From the NCBI GenBank assembly GCA_025201345.1, contig JAIXMG010000016.1, forward strand, positions 620,001 through 684,000: a stretch of 64,000 nt of DNA, in the 5' to 3' direction. This DNA comes from Thamnidium elegans. Taxonomy: Eukaryota; Mucoromycota; Mucoromycetes; Mucorales; Mucoraceae. The notes beneath the pieces were generated by a model that was given only the letters and a program-made list of their open reading frames with translations, ran no database searches and was not told where the DNA came from. Shown in pieces: positions 24,966 through 35,771 of the stretch. A program made the translations under genes and the position numbers. The number at the start of each line of letters is the position of its first letter. Within the stretch, counting starts at the first letter, position 1.

Positions 24966-25381
24966 TTAACTAAAATAAGCTTTTTCAACTACATAATCTT
25001 CGGTGACAAATACATTTAATCTGTCAGGTCTAAAATCTCTGGTTTGAGGAGCCCCAGGAGGTAAAATTCGATGACCAGGAGGAAGTTCACTGATTTTAAA
25101 AGTCTAAGAATAGATATATAAATATATACGTATAATTTGTTGGCTATCTGATTATCACCTTTTGTTCGTCTAAAACTGTCTCGGCATTATCTTGTACGAG
25201 AGTCTTGCCAATAAGTCTTTGTTCCCATAATTCACTTTGAGCTTGCATTTTGTTTAATCTTGAATAAAAAAAAGAGAGAAAAGAACTAAATAGAAAAGGC
25301 TGACACTCGATCAAACAAAAAGAAAACAGTCACCAATCTTAACCTAAAAGACCTAGTTTCAATTCGACTCTTGTTATCCAT
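24966..25381 (-). CDS. Proteinase inhibitor I78 family protein (small, 2-3 exons)
   Basis: Exons 25159-25258 and 24966-25103 are joined by a 55 nt intron. The core reads WEQRLIGKTLVQDNAETVLD, then ISELPPGHRILPPG and RDFRPDRLNVFV, the I78 signature (a Gly-Lys turn, L-P-x-x-x-R-x-(I/L)-x-P-P-G, and RPDRLNV). Members are small intracellular inhibitors of serine proteases such as subtilisins. Two starts are possible. An ATG at 25248 gives 75 aa. An extra 5' exon at 25344-25381 (MDNKSRIETRSF), spliced GTTAAG to TTCAAG, gives a longer N-terminus closer in size to other fungal members. I favour the longer form weakly. Repeat copy B begins 17 bp upstream of that start. Confidence 0.75.
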
Positions 25382-25397
25382 ATATACAGTGAGGCTG

Positions 25398-25567
25398 GGT
25401 ACACGTTCTATTTACATGTTCAGGTCAAAAAAAAGTATGAACTTTCTTGTGTGAAACAAGTTGGAACGACGTTTATGGTCTGTTAAAATAGGTTGTAAAA
25501 ATACCTAAATAGATCACGTGAGCAAATAGGCCCTCTATTTTATCATACTAATTATTTATTCTATAGA
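25398..25567 (-). repeat. Dispersed repeat, copy B
   Basis: The reverse complement carries the same ordered blocks as 2833-2976, from TAGAATAAATA through GATAAAATAG, GGCCTATTTGCTCA, CAACTTGTTTCACACA and GAAAGTTCA to GTAAATAGAACGTGTACC. It lies directly upstream of the I78 inhibitor gene and so may contribute to its promoter. Confidence 0.65.
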
Positions 25568-25819
25568 ATAGGTTCTATTCTCTTTTCCTTCTTACTACTT
25601 ACTACTTATGTATACCAGTAAGTATTTTTTTTATGTGTGTATCTTTTTAAAGGGGCTCATATCTTATATTATTATTCTGCCTTTTTTTTTAGTGTTTTTG
25701 TTTTCTTTAATATCGGTACAAACGGGTACAGTCCTTATTAAAGTAACCGCCGTGCTTAACTAAGAGCACTTGTTACAAACGCTCAAATGTGGTCCACCCA
25801 AATGTAATACTTTTTTTTT

Positions 25820-25848
25820 GAACGTGTAAATAAAGCGTGTAACAAGAA
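25820..25848 (+). repeat. Dispersed repeat, short fragment C
   Basis: GAACGTGTAAATAAAGCGTG followed by TAACAAGAA matches one end of copies A and B (GAACGTGTAAATAGAACGTG, TACCAAGAA) with a few changes. It is in the same orientation as copy A and lies just upstream of the decayed ORF at 25.87 kb. It is short, so chance resemblance is possible but unlikely next to copy B. Confidence 0.4.
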
Positions 25849-25871
25849 TTCCTTAAAAAATAGAGACAGTT

Positions 25872-26903
25872 TCGGTTAGCAGAGTTGATGGAAAGTTTAC
25901 TTATCCCAAATGCTCCCAAATGCTCCAGTAAACTTATTAACCCCACTACACTAAACCCCCACCTTGGCAAGACGCATGATGGAAGCTTCTTGGCTTCTTC
26001 CAAAAGGAAAAAGCGACTGTATTCCGAAGTGGACAACAACGACAACAGCACTGTCAATGCTAATGATAATAATAACATCAGCGATAACCCGTCTATAATC
26101 CTAAACCAATATCAGAGGCAGACTTCCCACTTGAACATAGCTGAACACAGCTCAAGCTCTTTATCAACAGCAAATCCATCTTTATGTGACAAGAATACTT
26201 CAATATTGTAGGCATCGAGCGCTCTTTCACTCCCAAATTCTGAGCAAGAGAAGTGAATAATGTTGGTCAAGATTGGAGATTGGGAAGCAATTACATTGTC
26301 GTCATTGAATGGAAAATCCTATCATATCCTCACCTCTCTAGAGAACATACAGGATGTTCTAGTTAATCAGTCTGTTGATCAGTGGACGCCCCCAACAACG
26401 ACTGAAAGAGCAACAGGGGAGTATACTGCTATAACAGTAATCACTTGCTCCAGTATTTCATTTCTACCAGTCCCTTATACAAACTCATATCGAGTCATAA
26501 ATATATAGAACTTTTAAAGCCAATGACTGAAAGTATTAACAAAGACTGGATAATTTCCCTGCAGCTCAGATATGCTGTTTCTCAACTTCTTGCAGGGGCT
26601 ATTCTGATAGAGCAGTACACTGATATTCTCGTAAACTGTATCGAATCGTATGGTCGTCTAAAGAGTACTGATGCACGTTACAAGCGAAGAATTGCAACAA
26701 CAATACATCTTTCTTCTTATCCGAAAAAAGAAAACAAATATGGTTGGATGACTATAGTTCAAGTGCAAGAAGACAATATCGCAATAATTAACAATTTCGA
26801 ACTCAATAGCTTGCTCCAATCTTTAGCTGATTCGCTGAGCACTTCAATTAAAGATGCTAATCTGAATGCTGCAAAGTTATTAGAAAAGTCTTTAAAAGCC
26901 TAA
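25872..26903 (+). pseudogene. Decayed ORF of unknown family
   Basis: Coding-like sequence runs in one frame from about 25872 (MESLLIPNAPKCSSKLINPT from an ATG at 25888) to a TAG at 26209. It continues in the same frame after a TGA near 26252 as KIGDWEAITLSSLNGKSYHI, and then shifts frame near 26440-26500 into WIISLQLRYAVSQLLAGAIL and YGWMTIVQVQEDN, ending at 26903. Two stops and one frameshift across about 340 codons indicate a dead gene. I do not recognise the family. The mobile-element-rich surroundings and GC-richer codon use suggest an element-encoded protein. A non-consecutive exon structure is a less likely alternative. Confidence 0.5.
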
Positions 26904-27538
26904 GATATACCATATTTATCGTAAGTCTTTTCTTTGAGAAAGAATAAAAAAAAAACTAGGTAGTCGATTTGAAGAAACCGATTCTAACTACCGGATCATC
27001 TACTACCAATTTAAATAAATGTTTTCCAAATAAAAAATGTTCTGTTGTTATGCGGATAAAATACTATAGAGTCTGATGCCGCTATAATGTGGTTCAAGAA
27101 AGAGAAATAACCACCTTATTGCAGGCTTAGGAAACAAATAAATAGTACGTTAGCGACCGTACTCTATATCTTCCCTACGACCTTTTAATTTGGTAACACT
27201 GTGATTCTTAAAGGGTTGAACAATATTAATTAAGATAGGTTAGAGTTACAGAATAATGGCTTCCTAAAATAAAACGTTTGGTGCTGTGCTGTAAATGGTG
27301 TTTTCATGTCACAAACTAATAAATACAAGACATATAATGAAGTGTCAAATATGCAGGGCTGGAAGACAAAATTAAGCATTTTTCTTTTTTGTTTGACTGC
27401 TTTGTTAAAATAGCATGTTTGCGGAGAAGGCTCCAAAAGTCAGAGTCAGTGAAACAGCCAAATAAAAAGATAAATTATTTTTTGGGTTACTGCCAATTAC
27501 TTTGAAGCAACGGTCAATATTTCCCAACCTACGGTATA
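26904..27538. other. Intergenic, nothing identified
   Basis: 635 bp between the decayed ORF and the 15-exon gene. It contains the latter's promoter; no coding or repeat signal recognised. Confidence 0.5.
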
Positions 27539-28986
27539 ATGTTGATCGATCAAGTAAATGACGATACGCTCATGTTGGAACGAAATGGGCTACTGAAAGA
27601 TAATACCGAGAGCGAATTAGAAACTGTAATCAAAGAGTCTACTTCTGACTTGCCTTTAGGAAAAGCTTTAAACTTACTTCTTAACATACACGGTCATGTG
27701 TTTGATAAAGCTATTGGCACGATAAGAAAGTCGACGCGGGCTGAATTGACGGCTCAAGCTATTGAATGTAAGAATTAGACTAATGACTTGTGCTCAAAAA
27801 CTAATGTTATTTGTATAGCACCCACAATTCGTGCACTAATCTCTATTGAGAACTACTTGACTTCCAGTAACAACTTTACTAAATCGTTTGACCATATTTA
27901 CCATTCTTTAGAAGAAAAGGTAAAGATAAGGTTCCCATTTATTTGTATTTGTTCACTAAAAAAATTGGACCGCGATAGTTTATAAAACGCAATAAAGCAA
28001 ATTCCAACAGTGAGTCATCAATGCGAATCATTGGATACTTTATGCTCTATTCCAAGCATCAAAAACTAGTCCAACAATATATATCACAAGAGTTGTGCGA
28101 AACCTCCAAGCGTAACCAGCTGGCTGTGGTTGTTTTACTTCAATTCTTATTTACAAACTATATATCAATGCAAGATATGTATAGCGATTTGTCTGCTTTA
28201 TTCATTTCTTCGCTAACACAAGTATCTCAAAAATACGCGTACGGATATCCTTGAACTTGCTTATACACCTATTTTAATTTATACTTTTTTTTTCTGCTTA
28301 GTGATTCACCTACATTATTGGCATGTTCGTCTTGCGATTTGGCGCTGCAATTTTCTCGATATATTGCGCTCCATTTAAATAGTACAAATGATACAATTGC
28401 GTCCATTACAGAGTTACAAGATGATAATAATAACACTAAATTTCATCAGATCTCAAAAGCTTGGGAATACGCTGATACACTTTTAAACATAATGGAAAAG
28501 GTAAGTTTGAAAACGATGATAACGATAAACGTACTTACTTTTAAAATCGTAGTGGTATAAATCGATGGGCGAGCTGGAACTTGCTTCTTTTAAAGAATTA
28601 CATTTGTTTTTAAGTTACGCTATAAACTCTGTACAAGATATAAGTAAGCATACGCATCCATGTTTGAAAAGTTATACGATATTGATATTGCTAGTTAGAT
28701 CAACGCGTTGAGTCAATAGCTGCATGGGATTTAATTGTTACCTACTTGTCCCCTAAATCAATTGTTTCAGAAAAACCCTTGACGTTGAAAAAACAGAAAG
28801 CTCTTTTAAGCGGCCAAACCATACCTTTGCTATCCACTATCAAAGTCTCACTATTTGTTATACTTCAAAAAGGCCGCTTAGTTGGATTATATGGACCTAA
28901 TCGGGCCTCTACTATATTTTCAGACGAGGAAGACGAAATCAAGGTTTTATTCAAGAAAGAGTATACAAATATGGTTCGTATCCGTC

Positions 28987-29025
<39 letters not shown>

Positions 29026-30754
29026 CAAACGATAGCTAACGTATATTACCGTTAGGTTCGGTCATTCCCCATTAAAGGTTTAGGTCGTCATTTAATACCT
29101 CTTCTCGTCGAGAAATTACCATTGATATGCACGACAGATGATATCAACTCTAACGAACTAGTTCAGTTAATTATGGATAATGTCGAATATAACAAAGAAA
29201 CAATGCATTGGTTAATACCATTGCTGATTAGAAAACCCGAAATATCTGTTTGTAATTTATTATTAAACGTCTTGGAGCAAAACGATAAATCTCAACCTTC
29301 ATATGATCTCCTAAGTGATCTTATTGTCCAAAACTCAAGTGATTTTATGTAAGTTTCTACCTTTTTTTTTTTAAAAAAAAAAGAATATATATTATATCTA
29401 CTTTAATATAATTAACCGTATCTCAGTGAGCTACTAGAGAATAATCTTTTGTCTGTACTTAAAAGCAGCAACCAAGCCTGTGAGCTGCTCATTCAATGCA
29501 TGGAATATACACGTTAGTTTCTACATAATATAAAAATATCTGTTTATTAATATTTTTCTAGATTTACCGTCATTAATTCAAAAATTGATGTCTATGACAA
29601 TTGTAGACAACCAAAGAGAAAAGATGACTTATATTGCTCTTATTTCAAAAGCGCTTCTTCATCCCTCATGGGCTAGCTATAGTATTTTAGTCTACATTGA
29701 TTTGATTAGGTAAATCACGTTACCATATCTCTTTTTACAAATGTCTAATTTCTGTTATATAGAGATCTGAAGTTACATAAAGGGTTTGAGACACCTGTCA
29801 AACCTGATTTCACAGTGTTACCTAAATTAGCACCCAATACTATCACAGATTACAAAAGATCACATGCTTTAGAAAAGAAGTATAAAGATGAAGGTAATCA
29901 TAACTAACAACACTAAAAAAACATAAGAGACCAAAAACTAAATTTATTGTTAAATAGAACTAAAGGAGATATGTGTTACTTTAATGGGTCCGATTCAACT
30001 TTGGAGTACAAAGGCAACTATCAATTTATGGTATAAAAAGTCATTTTTTTTATTTATCTATAACAATAGGTCGACGATAGTCTACTTGTAAGCATGTTGA
30101 GGCAATTGGTGTATAAATCAAACAGTTTACCAGGAGAGGCGATTTGTATTGATTCTTGGAGACATTTATCATTTGCTTTTATCCATAGTCACGAGCTGAT
30201 ATGGAGTGTTATACTGCCCTGTGTGGATATTATGAAATCCTATAGCGCGTAAGTTCCCACAATATAAATATTTTATATGCATATAAGCTTAAATTTACAA
30301 CCTTAGAACTGGAGAATTAAACGAGTTTGCTTTATTAAAAAAGATTACGCCTATGCTTATCTTACAAGTAGGTTTCTTTAAAACAAAACAAAATAATAGA
30401 GAAAATGATAATAGAAATACTAAAGTATATTAATTGACAGACCATGCCTGAAGAATCTTTTGATATAGTGAAATTACCCAAGAGTTATGTAGACTTTTTA
30501 TCGGAAAGAATTAAAATGATAGATATTGAACCTCAAAGTATAAAGTTATGCAACACTCAGGACAAGCACACACCCCTATGTATCGAATTAATGGATGTAT
30601 TGCTTTCAAGGTAATCTGTATAGTGTGTGTACATAATATAAAAAATAACCACTAAACTTATTTTAATTATAGATCCCTTGAAGATAATAATGGTGACATA
30701 AAATCTCCAGTTGAATTTTATATAGCATTGTTATCGAGAATATTCTGCAAATAA
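27539..30754 (+). CDS. Large helical-repeat protein, possibly Rif1-like (788 aa, 15 exons)
   Basis: Exons: 27539-27767, 27819-27919, 27979-28238, 28302-28500, 28553-28643, 28699-28973, 29056-29348, 29427-29512, 29562-29709, 29763-29893, 29958-30030, 30081-30248, 30307-30367, 30441-30610, 30673-30754. All joins keep one open frame, which argues for an intact gene. The product is almost wholly alpha-helical, HEAT/ARM-like, with no catalytic motif. The pattern RVESIAAWDLIVTYLSP then LKKQKALLSG resembles the Rif1 N-terminal block in which an AW-x-x-LI motif precedes a KRLKLL-type segment. Rif1 acts at telomeres and in replication timing, but the resemblance is weak and Rif1 is normally longer. 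An intron at 28974-29055 holds a poly-T run of about 34. The start is the first ATG; upstream exons cannot be excluded. Confidence 0.65.
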
Positions 30755-30844
30755 ATAATAAATAAAAAGATGATATTTTTTTTTTACAAAAAAAAAGGAC
30801 ATGGCATGATACTATAATTTGCATTGTTTTTTATTATTTATTAA

Positions 30845-31700
30845 TTACACAGTGATTTCACCTTCAACAGCTCTGGGCTCTAATCCCAAACCATCCAAAC
30901 ATTTATAGTATCTTTCAGCACTCTTTGATTTAAGGTACTTTAAAAGCTTTGCACGTTGATGAACCATGTTACGTAATTGCTTATAGTTGTGCTTGTCTTT
31001 ACGATGTTGATTCAAGTGAGAATTGAGATTATGTATACGGACAGTCAAAATAGCAGCTAAAAAAATATATATGATTAGATTTGTCCGTTATAAAATCATA
31101 TTTTAAATTATTTGTTTTTTTACCTTGTACTTCAGGACTTCCAGTATCACCTTCCTTCAACTTGAACCAATCAATAGCTTGGTGAACGTTCCAAATTTGA
31201 ACTGCTTTAGCATTAGCATTTTGAAGACCAACAATTTTTTGCAGTGTCTCTACTTTAGCCTTTTCGCTCTTTAATGCCTCATCAATACCGTCTACAGCGG
31301 CCATATGGCTGGACTCGACAGCTTTTTTAGGTGTCTCTTCGAATAAGAATTTTTTATCTTCCTCAGTTAAAAAATGTTGATAACCAGTTTGGTTTTCAAC
31401 TTGTTGATAGGCACTGGCGGGTGTATGAAGTACGTTGAAAAATGGTGCAGGTCGAGATACAATGAAAGAAGGTTTAGTACGTTCGAATTCGGCTACTTTA
31501 GCAGCACGCTTAGCGAGATTCTCTTTCTTAATCTGCTTAGGATGCTTCTTTGCCATGGTAACGGCTGACCCATGGAACTCTTTCTTTAAAATACTAGGGG
31601 CATATGTACCTGTTTGTATGTTTAGTCATTTCAATACGTTTCTATAAAACTAGTCTATTTTACCAATACGTCCAGTTTGTTGGGTGAAACGACTCAACAT
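30845..31700 (-). CDS. MRPS28: Mitochondrial ribosomal protein uS15m (244 aa, 3 exons)
   Basis: Exons are 31664-31700, 31124-31609 and 30845-31056. The upstream exon adds MLSRFTQQTGRIGTYAPSIL, a basic, hydroxylated presequence typical of mitochondrial import. The C-terminal 85 residues are the S15 fold: LKEGDTGSPEVQ spliced to AAILTVRIHNLNSHLNQHRK, then QLRNMVHQRAKLLKYLKS and YKCLDGLGLEPR. uS15 binds the small-subunit rRNA platform. The long N-terminal extension is usual for fungal mitochondrial uS15. The first ATG is preferred over the internal MAKKHPK because of the targeting sequence. It converges on the 15-exon gene, with 3' ends 90 bp apart. Confidence 0.93.
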
Positions 31701-32402
31701 TTTCTTTTTCTATACAGTTTAATGAAGAAAATAGCTCTTTCCCTCACAAGACTCCCTGTCAAGAAAAGAGATAAAAAAATAATTATTTTTCGTGACTGTC
31801 AAATTGAATTCAGGAGTTGCACTTTGAGGTTATGGTAACATGAGCGAAATGTAGTAGACAATGCATATAATCTACTGTGCCTTGCATTTAAAAGCTTAAA
31901 CTATCCACAAAACTAATTCTAAAGCTAATTGCAATATATACAGTCGCATTTACTACAGCTATTAAACTTTGATTGTAATAGGTTCTAGATATTTTGATGA
32001 CAATTTTTTTTTTAAAAAAAAAAGAAAACTCCCCCCCCCCTTTTGTTGCTTTTAATTCTACAATGGTATGATGACGGTTGAGTAAGGAATCATTAAAGTT
32101 CCTGCAACTTGGAATAGGGTCATGTCTTTTCGATTGATCGTAAAAAGTTTATTTCTGGTCTATATTTTAATTTTCAAATCACTATAATCGTTTATGTACA
32201 TATTATATTTCCTATTTTATCTCTTTTTCGTATGCATTAAATATGACGCTTAAATATATCATTTCCCTTGTCTATTTGATGTGCATGGTAAACCAAAAAA
32301 AAAGAGCCCTTTCCTACTTGTCTTTTTCAGTATATTTAGAACTCCACTTTTTTTTTTGTTATTTTTTTTCGCTAGGTCTTTCTTTCCGTTAGTTGTAATA
32401 AT
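31701..32402. other. Divergent intergenic region, no gene seen
   Basis: About 700 bp between the start codons of uS15m and the exopolyphosphatase; expected to contain both promoters. Holds an adjacent T-run/A-run inverted pair and a C-run near 32010-32040. Confidence 0.5.
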
Positions 32403-33580
32403 ATGAACAGTCTCGACCAATATCTCGAATACGTTCGTAAAGAGCTCTCTAACCAAACTACACATAAAGCTATAGTATCTGGAAATGACTCTGCCGGTAA
32501 TATACAGCTTAATAACCACCACAGTAAAAAGTTATTAACTTTCGTTTTTTAGATCTCGACTCTATTATTTCATCGCTTATTTTTGCATACTTGAGTTATA
32601 CACAACAAAAAGACACCAACACTTTATTTGTTCCTCTTGTAAAGGTTCCTAAAGCAGACTTGGAACTTCGACCCGAATTAAATTTTGTATTGAAACAAGT
32701 TGGTTTAGACTATAAGAAACTTATTACCATTGATCAAATCGATACTTCTCAACCAACACATATCGTATTAATCGACCACAACCAACTAACAGTACCTTTT
32801 CATACCGAAGCTTGGGCAAACCATGTAGTCGGTATTTTGGATCATCACGTCGATGAAAAACTTTATTTGAATGTACCTATTCGAGTTGTTGATATGGTCG
32901 GTTCTTGTGTCACGCTCGTCTTAAAACACTTTAAAGTTTCAGTATCCGCTCCCTGGCTTACGGAAGATATTGCTCGCTTGTCCATGGCGCCACTTTTAGT
33001 TGATACAGTTAATTTAAAATGGGATTTGGGCAGAACAACTGAGTCCGATGTTCAAGTATTTAACGTATTAAAAGAAAAGGTTCAAAGTATGGAATTCAAT
33101 TCATTTTTCAAATCAATCGAGAAAGTCAAGTCTGAAGTAGATACGATGGCCAACTATGATATTTTACGTAGAGACTACAAAGAATTTCCCAATGTAAATG
33201 GCTATAAAATTGGAACCAGTGCGGTTACTTGGAATTTCCGTGCTTGGGCAGAAAGAGAGAATGGAACAGAAAGTATTTCAAAGGCTGCTATTGATTATGC
33301 TCACGAAAGAGGCTTAGATATGGAAGTTATTTTTACGGCATTTGATTATGACAGAGAAGAAGTGAGAGGGGGTGATTATAGACGAGAATTGGCAGTGTTT
33401 GTCATTAATAAGGACTTGGACAGAGTAAAGACAAGTTTAGAAAATAACAAAGATTTACAGTTAAAACGTATTGAGTTTGATGGTAGTAATGAATACTATG
33501 ATCAAGGAAATATCAAAATGTCACGTAAACAAGTTTGGCCTTTGTTAAAAAAGTTGATAGAAACACATGATGATCTTTAA
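32403..33580 (+). CDS. PPX1: Exopolyphosphatase, DHH family (373 aa, 2 exons)
   Basis: Exon 1 32403-32496 and exon 2 32553-33580; the intron splits SGNDSA|DLDS. Metal-binding motifs are in order: VSGNDSADLDSIIS near residue 25, VLIDHN near 107, GILDHHVD near 124, and PLLVDTVNLKW near 175. A DHHA2-type C-terminal domain follows. This is the yeast Ppx1 architecture, which removes terminal phosphates from inorganic polyphosphate in the cytosol. The length is close to yeast Ppx1 (397 aa). A related pyrophosphatase specificity is the main alternative. The start at 32403 is required for the first metal motif. Confidence 0.92.
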
Positions 33581-33816
33581 AAACTCTTTTTTTACCAATC
33601 AATAAAATAAAGAAAAAAAGGAAGCATTCATGTAAATTTCAGCCAATAAAAATGAATTTGACAGCAAACGTGATATTTGTAGAGGATCAAATTCATATAT
33701 TCTTTTTAATGTGTGTGCAAAATAGTTTTACAAGAAAAAAAAAAAGATTAAAAAGACCAGGTCTACTTTTGTTTACTTTATTTATCTCTTTTCATCCTTT
33801 ACATATAATATACCTT

Positions 33817-34935
33817 ATGGCTATTATTTCTTCAAAACACTTTAAATTTAATTTTAGCAGTAAATCAAAAAAATTGGTTGTCCCTGACAACCGTAATAAT
33901 ATTTGTTATATAAATAAATTACCAAAGGAGTTACTTGGTTGTATCTACCAGCAGCTGGAAACTACGGATTGTCAAGATTCTTTCTCTCTTGTTTGTAAAT
34001 CATTCCATAGAACTGCTACTAACGCTCGCTCAAATGCTGCATGGATTGTAACGCGTTACGGCCCAAGATTTGCTATTTATTTCGCTATACTCTCATACCC
34101 TTCCAAGTGTACTAACCTATTTATTCAATACTTGATTAATTTTGGTGCACAAGTTCCTCGTTACTTAATTCAAGTATTAATTCAAGTATATGGTAAACCT
34201 ATAGATAATTTAGTCAAATTATCCGAAAACCGTAGAAGACGTTCTACTTTTGATACAATTGATTTGGATTTGTTTTTTTTAAAGGCAGTTCATCTACTGT
34301 CATTTGATGGGTACGCCTGTTTAATTAATGAAGGATTTAAGAAGTACGGGAAAATCGATATTCACAGTAATGACCTCGCCCTATTTTTATCTCTGATTGA
34401 TAATGTATATGTCTCTAATGACCTTATCAAAAATCAAACGTTCTTTCCTGCTCCTTTAACAACGACAAATACAAATTATAAAAATGTACTCAAGTTGGCT
34501 CAGGTATCTCCAAAACTATATGACTTAATTGCTCCCGTGTTTGATTTTGATCCCCTTGCTAGAAGTTCTCTTTGGGAAGCTATCTTGTTATTATTCTTCG
34601 ATGAAGCATTTAGATCAACTGAACCAACACAAGAAAGACAGTCTCAATTTGACAATATTAAAAGTACTGTAATTACACATAAAGGAAAGCATGTTCACTT
34701 GGTAGGTCCCTTAACAGATCAACAAATCTTCTGTCAGGCCTTTGCCACCTTTTTCACAAAGTACCCTGTTGGTTACTGTCACGAGAAAACAATGAACAAG
34801 TTATTACGCCTTTTAAAAACTTATGTCGAACCAAACTTCAGTATCGATATTGCTTTAAAACATATGGTTCAAGCTAGTATCGGTAGAAGCGACACTATTG
34901 ATTCCGTCGATAAATTTCTGAAAGAGGAGAACTAG
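33817..34935 (+). CDS. F-box protein (372 aa, single exon)
   Basis: The open frame extends back to 33652, but that leader encodes Phe/Leu- and Lys-rich sequence with no domain. The ATG at 33817 (MAIISSKHFKF) sits just before the F-box and is preferred. The F-box near residues 33-70 reads INKLPKELLGCIYQQLETTD then FSLVCKSFHRTATN. Downstream are helical repeats starting with YGPRFAIYFAILS and LFIQYLINFGAQVPRYLIQV, reminiscent of degenerate ankyrin-like units with a hydrophobic alternation. It is probably an SCF substrate adaptor with unknown target. It is 236 bp downstream of the exopolyphosphatase in the same orientation. Confidence 0.7.
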   Translation: MAIISSKHFKFNFSSKSKKLVVPDNRNNICYINKLPKELLGCIYQQLETTDCQDSFSLVCKSFHRTATNARSNAAWIVTRYGPRFAIYFAILSYPSKCTNLFIQYLINFGAQVPRYLIQVLIQVYGKPIDNLVKLSENRRRRSTFDTIDLDLFFLKAVHLLSFDGYACLINEGFKKYGKIDIHSNDLALFLSLIDNVYVSNDLIKNQTFFPAPLTTTNTNYKNVLKLAQVSPKLYDLIAPVFDFDPLARSSLWEAILLLFFDEAFRSTEPTQERQSQFDNIKSTVITHKGKHVHLVGPLTDQQIFCQAFATFFTKYPVGYCHEKTMNKLLRLLKTYVEPNFSIDIALKHMVQASIGRSDTIDSVDKFLKEEN

Positions 34936-35335
34936 TTTTTTTATATATACCCTTTCCTTTTTTTTTCGCTTATATAATAATATTCTGTAAATATGATAAT
35001 AAATCCAAATACACCTTTATTCATAAATTATTCATCATTTTTGGAAAGAAAAAATAGTCCGAAAAAAAAAAGAGTCGAGTGTTAGCTTAAAAATATACTA
35101 TTGCAATAAGTCCAACTTACATTGAATTTGAATTAGTAGACAAATATTGAGTATAGTAATTAGAGCAAGATTGAGTATGGTAAAAAAAAGTTACTTGTTA
35201 GAAAAAAAAGTAGTAATCGGGCAATTGAAAAATTATAGACTACAACGCAACATGGATTGGCAAGCGATAACTACCAGGATAATATCAATGTCTTCTGGGA
35301 CGAGTACTAGGCTGATCTTTACCTTCTTCAGTGTC
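34936..35335. other. Intergenic, nothing identified
   Basis: A/T-rich 3' flank of the F-box gene. Plus-strand reading frames here are opposite-strand shadows of the Fanzor-like relic. Confidence 0.45.
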
Positions 35336-35771
35336 TTATCTCTCCCGTCTTCTTCTATGCTGTCTTGTAGACTGGAACCATTCGGGAACAATACCATCAT
35401 CATTAAGCGAACGAATGATCGAAATGAGGTCTCTGTCGTACAGGCGATATTGAAAACCAAATGTATTGGAGATAGTTTCTTGATAATTTTGATTGGTGCA
35501 CCTATCCTAGAGTATGAAAAATATAAAGTTACCTTAATAAACCATGTCTAATTACAATAGGATCTCTTTCCCTTCGGAAAGGTCTCGGGTTGGGTACGCG
35601 CTTGAGGGTCATCAAACTTTCGTTTTGGCCAGTGTGACAACATTTATTAGTTTTGTATTCATCAATGAAATAAAACTGAAAATGTTTCTTGAGAAGTTTT
35701 TGAAAACCAATACCTCTAATAGGCTTGTGGTATTGAGTGTTACTAATTGACCGGTTTCCCATTATGTACAT
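35336..35771 (-). pseudogene. Fanzor/TnpB (OrfB)-like nuclease relic, C-terminal part
   Basis: On the minus strand, 35771-35529 reads FYFIDEYKTNKCCHTG, then VPNPRPFRRERDP and HGLLR. After a small frame change the sequence continues CTNQNYQET, RLYDRDLISII and DGIVPEWFQ, with a stop near 35336. This order (I-D-E-Y-x-T-S-like motif, first zinc-ribbon half, PRP spacer, HGLLRC second half, W-N-R-D-like RuvC-III, RPE/PEWF tail) matches the C-terminus of fungal Fanzor/OrfB proteins. The zinc cysteines are partly lost and WNRD has become YDRD. No N-terminal half was found upstream. Inactive remnant. Confidence 0.65.

Noticed and set aside
25773..26078. Minus-strand ORF of 101 codons
   Set aside because: Antisense shadow of the decayed ORF at 25.87 kb; Leu-rich by reverse reading of Asn/Asp codons.
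33652..33816. Upstream extension of the second F-box ORF
   Set aside because: Low-complexity Phe/Leu/Lys leader without domain; the ATG at 33817 is nearer the F-box. The longer form is not excluded.
35147..35551. Plus-strand ORF of 134 codons
   Set aside because: Opposite-strand shadow of the Fanzor-like relic; no domain.
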